Part shown: one piece after another, positions 26,935 to 34,872 of the stretch
Layout: each line of letters starts with the position of its first letter
Position numbering within the stretch: position 1 is the stretch's first letter
Origin: Hyphomicrobium sp.
Lineage (GTDB): Bacteria; Pseudomonadota; Alphaproteobacteria; Rhizobiales; Hyphomicrobiaceae
Direction of reading: 5' to 3'
Length of the DNA stretch: 64,000 nucleotides
Assembly: GCF_003987855.1 (NCBI RefSeq)
Contig: NZ_RXIZ01000013.1
Span: 143,746 to 207,745 of the forward strand
Program-made: the position numbers and the translations under genes
The notes under the pieces: model-generated
What the model was told of the DNA's origin: nothing
The model's database searches: none
Seen by the model: the letters and a program-made list of their open reading frames with translations, nothing else

Positions 26935-29247
26935 TTATGGACCTGGGATCTTGGTTTCTGTGATTGGAGTGATCACCCCGTTTACGTGGTACTTATGGCA
27001 AGTCGTGCACTCCTGACGCACCAGGTTGGTGGCATGGCAGGACCGACAGGTTTCTTTTTTGATCGGAGCAAAGCCGGAGACAAACTTGTCGGGATTGCCT
27101 TGATCGTAGCTCGCTAAATACGGGCGCGATTTTTCGAGTTCATGGCATGTCAGGCAACCGCGTTTATCGAGCATCCGAAAATGCGGCTCATGATTGAAGG
27201 TCGTAAAGCGGCCGTGCTTTGCAGCGCCGTTGATTTGCGTGAAGTTCACAAGCCGCGTTCTACCAACCTCGTCGATGCTATGGCACTTGGTGCAGGAGCC
27301 TTGGGCGTCTTTGTTCGTGAGCACTTCAAACACCTTGCTTGACGGCGTGTTGCTGCCCGTCGATGCTTGTGGCCCCGTAAGTTGAAGCCACGCGTAGATG
27401 AAGCGGTCCTTGTGCCCTGTGGGACGGTAGTAAATCGTATAGTCTTGTGCGTACCAACCGCCGAACTCTGCCCAACTTTCGGCATCGACATCGCTTCCCA
27501 TTCCTCCGATCTGCGTCCCGGATTGTGCTGCAGAACCCGCTTTGCCGGGCGGTTCCGGAAGCGCGCTTCCCACACCGGCATTTGTCGCGTGCGCTTTGAT
27601 ATCGCGAATTTCGGCCTCCGTGGGCGACAACAGGTCATCCGACTGGGCGTTTTGCGTCGGCTCGGTAGTTTCCACGTCTCTAAGTCCCGCATGCATCGCT
27701 TGGGGGAGCGGAACAGTGGAAGCGTTCTTTCGGGGCGTATTTTCGGTTTGTGGTGGGGCATTTGTCTCTTCGCCGCTCGAACCGGGTCCGACAATGCACT
27801 GGCCCAGGATGCGCAACGCGCAGGCCGGTGGATCGCGTTTGACGAGTTTCTTTGGTTCGCTCTCTGCGGCTGCACCTGCCGATGCCGCGGGCGACTCATC
27901 GCGAGCGGAGGCAGAATCGTCATGCGATGCACTGGGAGCATCTGTCTTTAAGCTGGCGCTCGTGTTCTGGTGCTGATCGCTTGTCAGCTGCGCGTCGACG
28001 AATGGCCCGTCGGAAATCTCCTTACTCAAATGGGGCAGCCACTGCCTCTGCGCGCTCAGGATGACTTCGCGGGGCAAGCCCGCAGCGAGATCAGCTCGGG
28101 AAATTGCGTTCACATGCGAACTTCCGCTAACGGTTAGATCGGGCAGAACGTCGGATGCTTTGGCAGCAATGAGCGTGTTGAGCAGGCGCTTGATCTCCCA
28201 TGCCAGTTCGACCACCACTTTGAGTTGATCATCGTTGGCCTTGTTAAGATCCTGTAGGTTCAGGCCGCTGGTAGAGGCTAAGAGCGAGCGGCCTCGGGGG
28301 GTACGGCTCAGGATTATTCGCATGAACGGCGTGATCTCTGCTTCCGAAGCATCCGGCCATTCACCGAGCGCAACCTTCCTTTCTTTTAAAGTTTGAACGT
28401 CGAGTCCGGGTAATGTCAGGAACGCGATGCCCTTCGGTCCGCTCGCGCGCTCTTTGCCTTTGATTTGATCGAGATGGCACGAACTGCAGGTTTGCTCGAA
28501 AGGCGCGACGGACATTATTGATTTGTCACCGCGACCCTGATGACATGTCGCGCAGGTGGCAGGGATGCTCTTGGTGCGGTCTTTCTTTGCCACCTCGGGA
28601 AAGTGCTTATCGAAGTGGGCGGCGTGATCGTAGATGATTGGCGTTCGGCGGACGAAGGGATAATTCTCGAACTGCGGGTGGTTTCCCTCGAAGCTGTCGA
28701 ACTTGACGACATGGCAGGACCGGCACTGCTCGTTCGCAACGTGCATGAGATTGGAATGTGCGCCTTGGTGTTCTTGATGACACGTCGCGCATCCGATGCC
28801 ACCCGCAGCGGCGTCATGGGTCGGAAACAGCTTGCTTTGAGCACGAGCAACGAGAGGTGATGGCGTTCTTGACGCGACCTGCAGCAACTTCTGGGTGCTC
28901 TGCTTCAAGAGATCGGATGTGGCGCCGTGCGGGTTAAAAGCCGCATCCGGCATTTGATGACATGCAAGACAGGCTTTACCGTCCGAATGCGGGCTTCCCG
29001 CTACAAGACCGCGAAGCCAGCTCACCTTGCTGCTGCCGCTGCTGGTGTGACAAGTGCTGCAAGCCTTTATAGCGCTGTGCGCGCTTGTAAGCGGGCCCGG
29101 CATCAGAAAGCGCGTGTCCCGTGCGAGGGCGAAAATCGCAATGAGGCTTGCAGCGGTCAGCACCGCGACGAGACGCGCGATGCGATCGCGCAATGCGGAC
29201 GGAGAGACGTGGTTGGGACCCTCTCGACGCCAGAGCGGCTGCCACAT
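26935..29247 (-). CDS. Membrane-anchored decaheme c-type cytochrome
   Basis: The product is 770 residues from the ATG at 29247, which shares a base with the upstream stop (TGATG); longer starts lie inside the upstream gene. One N-terminal helix (about 24-42) anchors it with the bulk in the periplasm. Ten CXXCH heme sites are visible: residues 63, 93, 153, 175, 232 and 254 in the first third, then CTKCH, CLTCH, CRSCH and CTTCH in the last about 110 residues. Between the two heme blocks lies an approximately 390-residue insert with a Ser/Ala/Pro-rich low-complexity part. The spacing differs from compact MtrA/PioA decahemes. No catalytic family is recognised. It could transfer electrons between the adjacent membrane cytochrome-b-like protein and periplasmic cytochromes. 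Confidence 0.85.
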   Translation of the reverse strand: MWQPLWRREGPNHVSPSALRDRIARLVAVLTAASLIAIFALARDTRFLMPGPLTSAHSAIKACSTCHTSSGSSKVSWLRGLVAGSPHSDGKACLACHQMPDAAFNPHGATSDLLKQSTQKLLQVASRTPSPLVARAQSKLFPTHDAAAGGIGCATCHQEHQGAHSNLMHVANEQCRSCHVVKFDSFEGNHPQFENYPFVRRTPIIYDHAAHFDKHFPEVAKKDRTKSIPATCATCHQGRGDKSIMSVAPFEQTCSSCHLDQIKGKERASGPKGIAFLTLPGLDVQTLKERKVALGEWPDASEAEITPFMRIILSRTPRGRSLLASTSGLNLQDLNKANDDQLKVVVELAWEIKRLLNTLIAAKASDVLPDLTVSGSSHVNAISRADLAAGLPREVILSAQRQWLPHLSKEISDGPFVDAQLTSDQHQNTSASLKTDAPSASHDDSASARDESPAASAGAAAESEPKKLVKRDPPACALRILGQCIVGPGSSGEETNAPPQTENTPRKNASTVPLPQAMHAGLRDVETTEPTQNAQSDDLLSPTEAEIRDIKAHATNAGVGSALPEPPGKAGSAAQSGTQIGGMGSDVDAESWAEFGGWYAQDYTIYYRPTGHKDRFIYAWLQLTGPQASTGSNTPSSKVFEVLTNKDAQGSCTKCHSIDEVGRTRLVNFTQINGAAKHGRFTTFNHEPHFRMLDKRGCLTCHELEKSRPYLASYDQGNPDKFVSGFAPIKKETCRSCHATNLVRQECTTCHKYHVNGVITPITETKIPGP

Positions 29248-30137
29248 CACAACGAACCTGATGAAAAGGAATAAACTAAAAGGATGTGCAGCGCGACGAG
29301 AACGATCAAACCGTAGGTGACCGGCACGTGGACGAAAAGCCATGCGCTTCGCAGCCAAAGTAGGATTCGCCCCCCATCAAGACGATCCTTTTCGACGACA
29401 ATCGCTTTAATGACTCTAAGCACCTCCTGATGCTGCGCATCGACATAGGGAGATAGCGCATCGATCTCATTCGTCATGCGCCTCAGACGCGCGCCGGATC
29501 CGATGCGATAGAACGGAAAGCTTCGATCGCTTTCAATGAAATCGCGCAGACGTTTATGGTAGAGGTCGGCAATCCAGCTGCTATGCGGCAATTGGGGAAG
29601 GATCTCCGTGCCGACCTGGTCGTCGAGTGCAGCGATAAGGTCTCGGGCATTGCTCGCAAGTTTGGTACGGCGCGCGTTTAGATCGCCGGATAACACATCA
29701 TCATCTATTCCACGCCGCGCTGCCAACGACCAAGAAAGATACGTGCCGCCGAGTCCGCTCAGCGTAATCAACACGAACCCTCCCCACAATGCCCATGCAA
29801 CGCCTGTATCCGGAAGCGCGAAATTGGAGTGAGATAGAAACGCGGCAATCAAGATGCAACCGATCACAATGTGCGCCGACCGCCAACGTTCTCTTGCTTT
29901 CAGTGAAAGCCGTTTGGTGGCGATGTGAAAGAAAACTTGGGCAGCCATGCCCGCAGTTAGCAACCAGCCGTCGAGATAGCGTGGGTCGCGCAGACTGTCT
30001 GCGTAAATTTCAACGAGATAGAAAATCGTGATGGAGGCAACCGCAATCAAAGCGCTGCGCACTACGAGGCTTTGGAAGGCGCGCGTGTGCTCCCAGTCGA
30101 TTCTCGAAATCGAATTACTATGCGGAACGCGTCGCAC
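29247..30137 (-). CDS. Polytopic membrane protein with cytochrome-b-like histidines
   Basis: The 296-residue protein has about five transmembrane segments. Histidines sit in or beside them: H71 (QVFFHIATK), H89 (RSAHIVIG), H103 (LSHSNF), and H270 and H284 in the last helix pair region (LFVHVPVTYGLIVLVALHILLVY). The 14-residue spacing of H270/H284 is typical of two b-heme ligands on one helix. A charged approximately 110-residue soluble loop separates helix 4 from the last helix. It overlaps the decaheme gene by one base. A role as quinone-linked membrane cytochrome b delivering or receiving electrons for the decaheme protein is inferred. The family is not recognised with certainty. Confidence 0.65.
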   Translation of the reverse strand: MRRVPHSNSISRIDWEHTRAFQSLVVRSALIAVASITIFYLVEIYADSLRDPRYLDGWLLTAGMAAQVFFHIATKRLSLKARERWRSAHIVIGCILIAAFLSHSNFALPDTGVAWALWGGFVLITLSGLGGTYLSWSLAARRGIDDDVLSGDLNARRTKLASNARDLIAALDDQVGTEILPQLPHSSWIADLYHKRLRDFIESDRSFPFYRIGSGARLRRMTNEIDALSPYVDAQHQEVLRVIKAIVVEKDRLDGGRILLWLRSAWLFVHVPVTYGLIVLVALHILLVYSFSSGSL

Positions 30138-30195
30138 GGCCTTAAGTCACCCCCAACACAACATTCTTTCGACGGCCAGCGCAGAACAGCGCTGA

Positions 30196-31272
30196 TCAGT
30201 TGATCGCCGCGGGCTTGCGCGGCGTGCCTTTGAATTTTTCGGGGCCGGGAATCATGCTGTCGAGGCCGGCCATCGAACTGCCGTCGTACTTGTCAGTCAT
30301 GCTCACGATCAGCTTGGACACGCCATCTGCGGCTATTGCCAGCAAGCGTTCGTTGTTCAGCTTTAGTCCCGCAGAATGAGCTAACTCGACCATTTTGGCG
30401 ATTTCTGGCACGTTCGGTGCGTTTTTGGCAGCGACGGCGAGTTGCTTGCGCGCGCGGTCAACGCGTTGCGCCATCAAGAAAGCGTATGCCTTTCTCGTCG
30501 TGGCCTTTGCGACCGCGCGTAGTGACATTTCGAGTTCGACGCCCAATCCAACGAGAAAGAGCATTCTCTTGCGTGCGGCGTTCGCCGGAACGTTGGCTTT
30601 TCCCTTCGAGTACCACGTGTTGTGCAACACCTCGCCCTGGGACCATGAAACCAGTTCGAACGGACTGCCCGCTTGGTGGCTGCCCTTGTTTACGAGAGCT
30701 TCGTTAGGAACGACGTGACAGCCGTAGCAATTCTTCGCCAACTGATAGATCGCGTGGATGCGGATCATGCCTTTTGCCTCGGCGAGTTTCCAGCGCTGCG
30801 CCTTCTCGGCGCTTGTTTCCGTCTGAGCCGTCTTTCCGCTGTAGCTGCTGTGCAGCTTGATCCACTCTTTGCCCGAGCCATGACAGGATTCGCAGGATAC
30901 TCCGGCGATGGGCTCATCCTTGTCGTCTTTCTTCTGAACCGTGTAATGGCAATTAAGACATAAGCTTTCCGCCCTTATGCGGCGAACGCCCATCCGTTGC
31001 GCGATCTTGTTGGCTTCGAGATTGCGCGGCATTTCTCGGAAGGTCTTGAAGTGGTGTGATCCCTTCCACGCCTCGGTCTCCTGCTTGTGGCATTCGGCGC
31101 ATGCATTTGGACCAGCGATCTTCTCTGGTTCGTTTGCCACAGCAGCGTCCGTACGGATTGTTGCAAACAGCGAAATGGCGAATGCGAAAATAGTAAAGCT
31201 AGGGCTGAGGCGAACGCGCACTGTGAAGCTTGCTGGTGGTGGATGCTTTGGTTGCCGAGATAAATTTGCCAA
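30196..31272 (-). CDS. Tetraheme cytochrome c554-like protein
   Basis: The 358-residue secreted protein has a signal-type hydrophobic segment (about residues 24-44) and four CXXCH sites at 58 (CAECH), 105 (CLNCH), 127 (CESCH) and 182 (CYGCH). The GPNACAECHKQETEAWKGSHH context, a lone His-rich loop after heme 1, and CESCHGSGKEWIKLHSSYSG match the cytochrome c554 family, known in ammonia oxidisers as electron acceptor of hydroxylamine oxidoreductase. The C-terminal 170 residues are helical and lack cysteine. No hao-like gene (octaheme) is in the window, so the partner is unknown. It is second in the minus-strand operon, 30 bases after the reductase gene. Confidence 0.8.
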   Translation of the reverse strand: MANLSRQPKHPPPASFTVRVRLSPSFTIFAFAISLFATIRTDAAVANEPEKIAGPNACAECHKQETEAWKGSHHFKTFREMPRNLEANKIAQRMGVRRIRAESLCLNCHYTVQKKDDKDEPIAGVSCESCHGSGKEWIKLHSSYSGKTAQTETSAEKAQRWKLAEAKGMIRIHAIYQLAKNCYGCHVVPNEALVNKGSHQAGSPFELVSWSQGEVLHNTWYSKGKANVPANAARKRMLFLVGLGVELEMSLRAVAKATTRKAYAFLMAQRVDRARKQLAVAAKNAPNVPEIAKMVELAHSAGLKLNNERLLAIAADGVSKLIVSMTDKYDGSSMAGLDSMIPGPEKFKGTPRKPAAIN

Positions 31273-31302
31273 AGGCCTACTCTTGTACGTCGTAGTGAGG
31301 TG

Positions 31303-32355
31303 CTAAAGGCTGACGGAGCGTGCAAAAGGCAGTTGGAGCATTGGCCGCTCGCTCGGTATCGCGATCTTACGGACGTTGCGCGATCGACCATTCGGTCGGC
31401 GCGGAGCTTCGTCGGATGGAACAAATGGATCGGCGTAGCACGTTGCTCCGAAGCTCGCGGCTATCGACTTGATTGAGTTGACCATCTCCGGCGCGCCGCA
31501 TGCATAAAGCGCGTCTGTCGAGAGAATTTTTGGAAGATAGTCCGTGGGACGACCTGGCATCACGCCGCTCGGAAGCGCGTATGGCCCGCTGCAAACGGGA
31601 ACGATGAAGACGTTCGGAAACTGCGCGAGGCGAGCCAGTGCCGGAGCCATATATAATGACTCAAGTGTGCGGCCGCCGACGATGATCATGATTCTTCGCG
31701 ACGGATTTTCCCGGAGCGCTGCAATGGCAATCGCCCATATCGGGGCGAAACCGGTATTCGTGGCCACGAGAATAAGACGGCCGCCCGGCATTGGCCGGTA
31801 GTGTGCCGAACCATACGGTCCTCGTAGGATCACGCGATGTCCGAGCGCAATGCGGTGCCCGAGCGCCGGGCTGACATGGCCATCCTTTAGGCGCCGAATG
31901 TGAAACCAAACGGAACGACTATCTGGCGCCGCGTATACGGGTTGGGTGATGCTATAGGCGCGTTCTGGGAAGCCCTTGAACTGCACACGTGCGTATTGAC
32001 CAGGGTGATGGGGCAGCGCGTAGTTGATGCGAATACCGATTTCGGTCACCTCGGACGTCACGTGCCTCAAGGCTGCGAGTGTGCCGCCAACTTCTCGAAC
32101 TGCACCTAGACTGATCGTCTCGAACTCAGCTTCGCCGGCGATGCGGCACTGGCAAGCGTGTACGATATCAGGGTCGCGGGCCTCTCCGCCATGTACCCGA
32201 CCGGAAGTCAGTCGGACGCAACACGTTCCGCAGTGGCCGGAGCGACATTGATGCGGGATGCTGACTCCGCTGCGTAAGGCGGCGTCTAAAAGCAGCTCAC
32301 CCCCTTTAGCGATGAAGCTTGTGCCGTTGATCGTGATTTCGTGACTGTTCGGCAT
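31303..32355 (-). CDS. 2Fe-2S ferredoxin/FAD/NAD(P) reductase
   Basis: The product is about 350 residues from the MPNSHEI start at 32355. The N-terminal plant-type ferredoxin domain has CRSGHCGTC and a later Cys in VHACQCRIAG, forming the C-x4-C-x2-C...C cluster. An FNR-type FAD domain (RAYSITQPVY; HVSPALGHRI) and NAD-binding domain (LILVATNTGFAPIWAI; YACGAPEMV) follow, as in oxygenase reductases and CDP-6-deoxyhexose reductases. A basic approximately 40-residue tail is extra. There is no signal peptide, so it is cytoplasmic. It is the promoter-proximal gene of the multiheme operon. It might link NAD(P)H to the membrane cytochrome or serve an oxygenase encoded elsewhere. Confidence 0.85.
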   Translation of the reverse strand: MPNSHEITINGTSFIAKGGELLLDAALRSGVSIPHQCRSGHCGTCCVRLTSGRVHGGEARDPDIVHACQCRIAGEAEFETISLGAVREVGGTLAALRHVTSEVTEIGIRINYALPHHPGQYARVQFKGFPERAYSITQPVYAAPDSRSVWFHIRRLKDGHVSPALGHRIALGHRVILRGPYGSAHYRPMPGGRLILVATNTGFAPIWAIAIAALRENPSRRIMIIVGGRTLESLYMAPALARLAQFPNVFIVPVCSGPYALPSGVMPGRPTDYLPKILSTDALYACGAPEMVNSIKSIAASFGATCYADPFVPSDEAPRRPNGRSRNVRKIAIPSERPMLQLPFARSVSL

Positions 32356-32893
32356 CCTATTATTCCGAATGTACTTCATATGATCTGCCAAGCGAATGAG
32401 CCCACTTGGGCGATCCCACCCCAGCATCGAAGCCGTAAAAACCTAGGGTTTTCCGACTTCCATTCGCTCTGAGACTCAGCTGCTCGTGCGGCGAGAAAAA
32501 GCGACGATAGTGAATTGCTAATTGGCTATCGTGTTCGGAGCGTGACCACATTTGAATTATCACTGTGGCGGGTTCGTTATTGAATTAAATAAATGGGAAT
32601 GAATCCTGGGAGAAATTATCGCGACATTGGGTCAAAGCAATTCCCATGAAAACAGCCCAAAAATCAGCGCTCTGCACACTTAAAAGGTCTGCAGAGCATT
32701 TGCCATTTGAGGCGCGAACTTGGGAGATCGCATTTTCAATTTGATTGGCTTTTCTCAATTCTGGAATTTTATTCGGCCATATCGCTGCCCCTTTCCGGCT
32801 TTTGATTTGCAGTGGCTCTACAATCCAGCGCGGGGGCGCTTCGCGATAGGCGATCTAGGTTGGGGCCGCTCTGACAGATGATGGGGACAAGGG
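32356..32893. promoter_or_regulatory. AT-rich divergent promoter region of the multiheme module
   Basis: This 538-base gene-free region between the minus- and plus-strand arms of the cytochrome module is clearly more AT-rich than its flanks. It contains two perfect inverted repeats: AAAACC-TAG-GGTTTT at 32438-32452, about 83 bases upstream of the reductase start, and GCTCTGCA...TGCAGAGC (arms 32669-32676 and 32690-32697). No exact FNR/FixK or sigma-54 site was found. Both halves may be co-regulated from here. Confidence 0.45.
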
Positions 32894-34774
32894 GTGGCTA
32901 TGGGACGGTTTTTCTGCGCGTCGGTGCTTGCCTGCGCTTTGTCAGGTGTAGTGCTGAGCTATGGGGCATCTCTTGCAGATGAGGCCGCCGTTGCGTCGGA
33001 GACGATCCAAAGCCAATCCACGAAAAGTGTGCATCAATTACGCTTTGCAGAAAACACAGGAGAGGTGAGGCGGCGCGAGGGTGAAGCCGCCAAACGGGCT
33101 GACGAAGACGTGCAGAAAGCCGATCCCCATGCGGGAATTGACGGCGATGAGGCGTTGTATCCGACAGCGGCGCAATGCGGAGGCTGCCACAAGCAAATCT
33201 ATGAGGAGTGGTCTTCCTCGCAGCACGCCTATGCTTCGATTTCGCCGATGTTTCACAAATTCGAGCAGAAGTTTCAGAAGCTGACGCAAGGAACCGTCGG
33301 AACGTTCTGCGTGCGCTGCCATCAGCAAGTCGGGACACAGCTCGGTGAAGCTCGCGAGGCGCCGCTATGGGCGCGCAGTCAGATCTCGCGCGAGGGCGTA
33401 ACCTGCATTACCTGTCATCGGGTCAAGGAACAGTACGGCAAGGTCAACGGCGAGCGCCGCGTCGAGCCAGGCAAGATCTACGAACCCGTTTATGGCAGCG
33501 GCCAGAAGAGCGTTATCAATAAGGTTCTCGCGAACAAGGACACGTACTCCGTCAAGACCGCTCCGGACGGGCGAGGCAACGACATTCATAAAGGGATGAT
33601 CACGAACGATCAGATTACGAAGTCGGAATTTTGCGTCAGCTGTCATCAGGTGGCGGTCAACCTTGGGATCAAGCTTGAGATCGTTTGGGATCAGTATCGG
33701 GACAGTCCGGCGCGCAAGGCAGGAATCAGTTGCCAGGATTGCCACATGGGCAAGGTACCTGGACAGCCCAAGGGTTACGCGACCGCGCCGTCCGCAATAG
33801 TCGGAGGGAAGGAGATCAATCCGGGACGGAAGCATGCCAATCATCGGTTCATAGGTCCGGGTTATTCGATCGCGCATCCCGGCATCTTTCCGCACAACAC
33901 CAAGGCTCAGGCCTACAGCGTCGAAGATTGGCTGACGTTCGACTGGCGCGGAGGTTGGGGAACCGCCAAGTTCGAGGACAAGGTAGCGGCTGGAAAGATT
34001 AAGGCGAAATTTCCCAAGCGTTGGGCCGATGCACTCGACCGCGAGGATGCGCGCGAGATCATCGAAGAAAATCTGAAGAAGCTCGACGAGCGCGACAAAC
34101 TTCGCCGCCAAGTGATGGAGAACAGCAGTAACGTCGACGGCCCGTACATCGCGGGAACACCGCGCATCGGCGCGGATTTGGCATTCTCATTCAAAATCAA
34201 GAATACGAATACAGGGCACAACCTGCCGTCGGGTTCTCTCGGCGCGCAGCCGCAGCTTTGGGTGAACGTAGCGCTTGTTGATCCTGACGGGCAGAACATC
34301 TGGGAATCCGGTTACGTCGACAGTAACGGCGATATGGCCGATCTCCACAGCCTGGACGTAGCGGCGGGTCGCATCGATACCGATCAGATGCTCGTGCATT
34401 TTCAAACGAAATTTCTCACAACGAATGTCAAAGGGACGGATCGGGAAATGTATTTGCCGGTCAACTTCGACATCGATCCGTTGCCACAACTCAGGCCTCC
34501 GAGCATTCCGACAACGGTCCTCAATCATCCGCCGCTGGTGCGTATGGAAAACCATTCGCTTACTCCCCTGGGGATGAGGGAGGCGACGTACCAGGTTCCG
34601 GGCAACCTGATCACCAAACCGGGCAAGTACCGTCTCGCCTTTCGCATGCGCAGCCGGGCCGAACCGATTTACTTCATGCGATTTGTCGGTGCGACGAAGG
34701 CGATGGAGCAGAGCATGAATGAGCGGATCATGAGCTTCCATGACTTTGCGGTGGACGTTGACGTCAAAGGCTAA
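32894..34774 (+). CDS. Secreted pentaheme c-type cytochrome
   Basis: The 626-residue protein has a signal peptide (MAMGRFFCASVLACALSGVV..., cleavage near residue 28) and five CXXCH sites at 95, 139, 171, 247 and 280. The first, CGGCHKQIYEEWSSSQHAYA, is like heme 1 of cytochrome c554-type proteins. The C-terminal half (from about 420) is heme-free and beta-rich, with NTNTGHNLPSGSLGAQPQLW. A similar H-x-PSG/PTG motif recurs in other multiheme cytochromes. GTG at 32894 follows a GGGGACAAGGGG sequence; the ATG at 32900 is an alternative. It is followed about 100 bases later by an outer-membrane barrel gene, suggesting a pair working at or across the outer membrane. The reaction is unknown. Confidence 0.85.
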   Translation: MAMGRFFCASVLACALSGVVLSYGASLADEAAVASETIQSQSTKSVHQLRFAENTGEVRRREGEAAKRADEDVQKADPHAGIDGDEALYPTAAQCGGCHKQIYEEWSSSQHAYASISPMFHKFEQKFQKLTQGTVGTFCVRCHQQVGTQLGEAREAPLWARSQISREGVTCITCHRVKEQYGKVNGERRVEPGKIYEPVYGSGQKSVINKVLANKDTYSVKTAPDGRGNDIHKGMITNDQITKSEFCVSCHQVAVNLGIKLEIVWDQYRDSPARKAGISCQDCHMGKVPGQPKGYATAPSAIVGGKEINPGRKHANHRFIGPGYSIAHPGIFPHNTKAQAYSVEDWLTFDWRGGWGTAKFEDKVAAGKIKAKFPKRWADALDREDAREIIEENLKKLDERDKLRRQVMENSSNVDGPYIAGTPRIGADLAFSFKIKNTNTGHNLPSGSLGAQPQLWVNVALVDPDGQNIWESGYVDSNGDMADLHSLDVAAGRIDTDQMLVHFQTKFLTTNVKGTDREMYLPVNFDIDPLPQLRPPSIPTTVLNHPPLVRMENHSLTPLGMREATYQVPGNLITKPGKYRLAFRMRSRAEPIYFMRFVGATKAMEQSMNERIMSFHDFAVDVDVKG

Positions 34775-34872
34775 TGGCAAGCGACTGAGCGTTTCGGATT
34801 TGGACCTCGAAGTCGGTTCAAAAAGCGGGTCCGAAGCCTCTCTGAAAGCACCCGATCCTCTGCGCGAGGGCG

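Noticed and set aside
26935..29247. Decaheme protein as MtrA/PioA homologue
   Set aside because: The ten hemes are split into two blocks with a long insert, and an N-terminal membrane anchor replaces a cleaved signal. Heme count alone is not enough.
30196..31272. Evidence for hydroxylamine oxidation from the c554-like protein
   Set aside because: No octaheme hydroxylamine oxidoreductase or cytochrome cM552 is present in the window, so only family resemblance is claimed.
32740..32760. Possible FNR site TTGAT...TCAA before the pentaheme gene
   Set aside because: The half-sites are 18 bases overall rather than the required 14, so this is not a valid FNR/FixK site.
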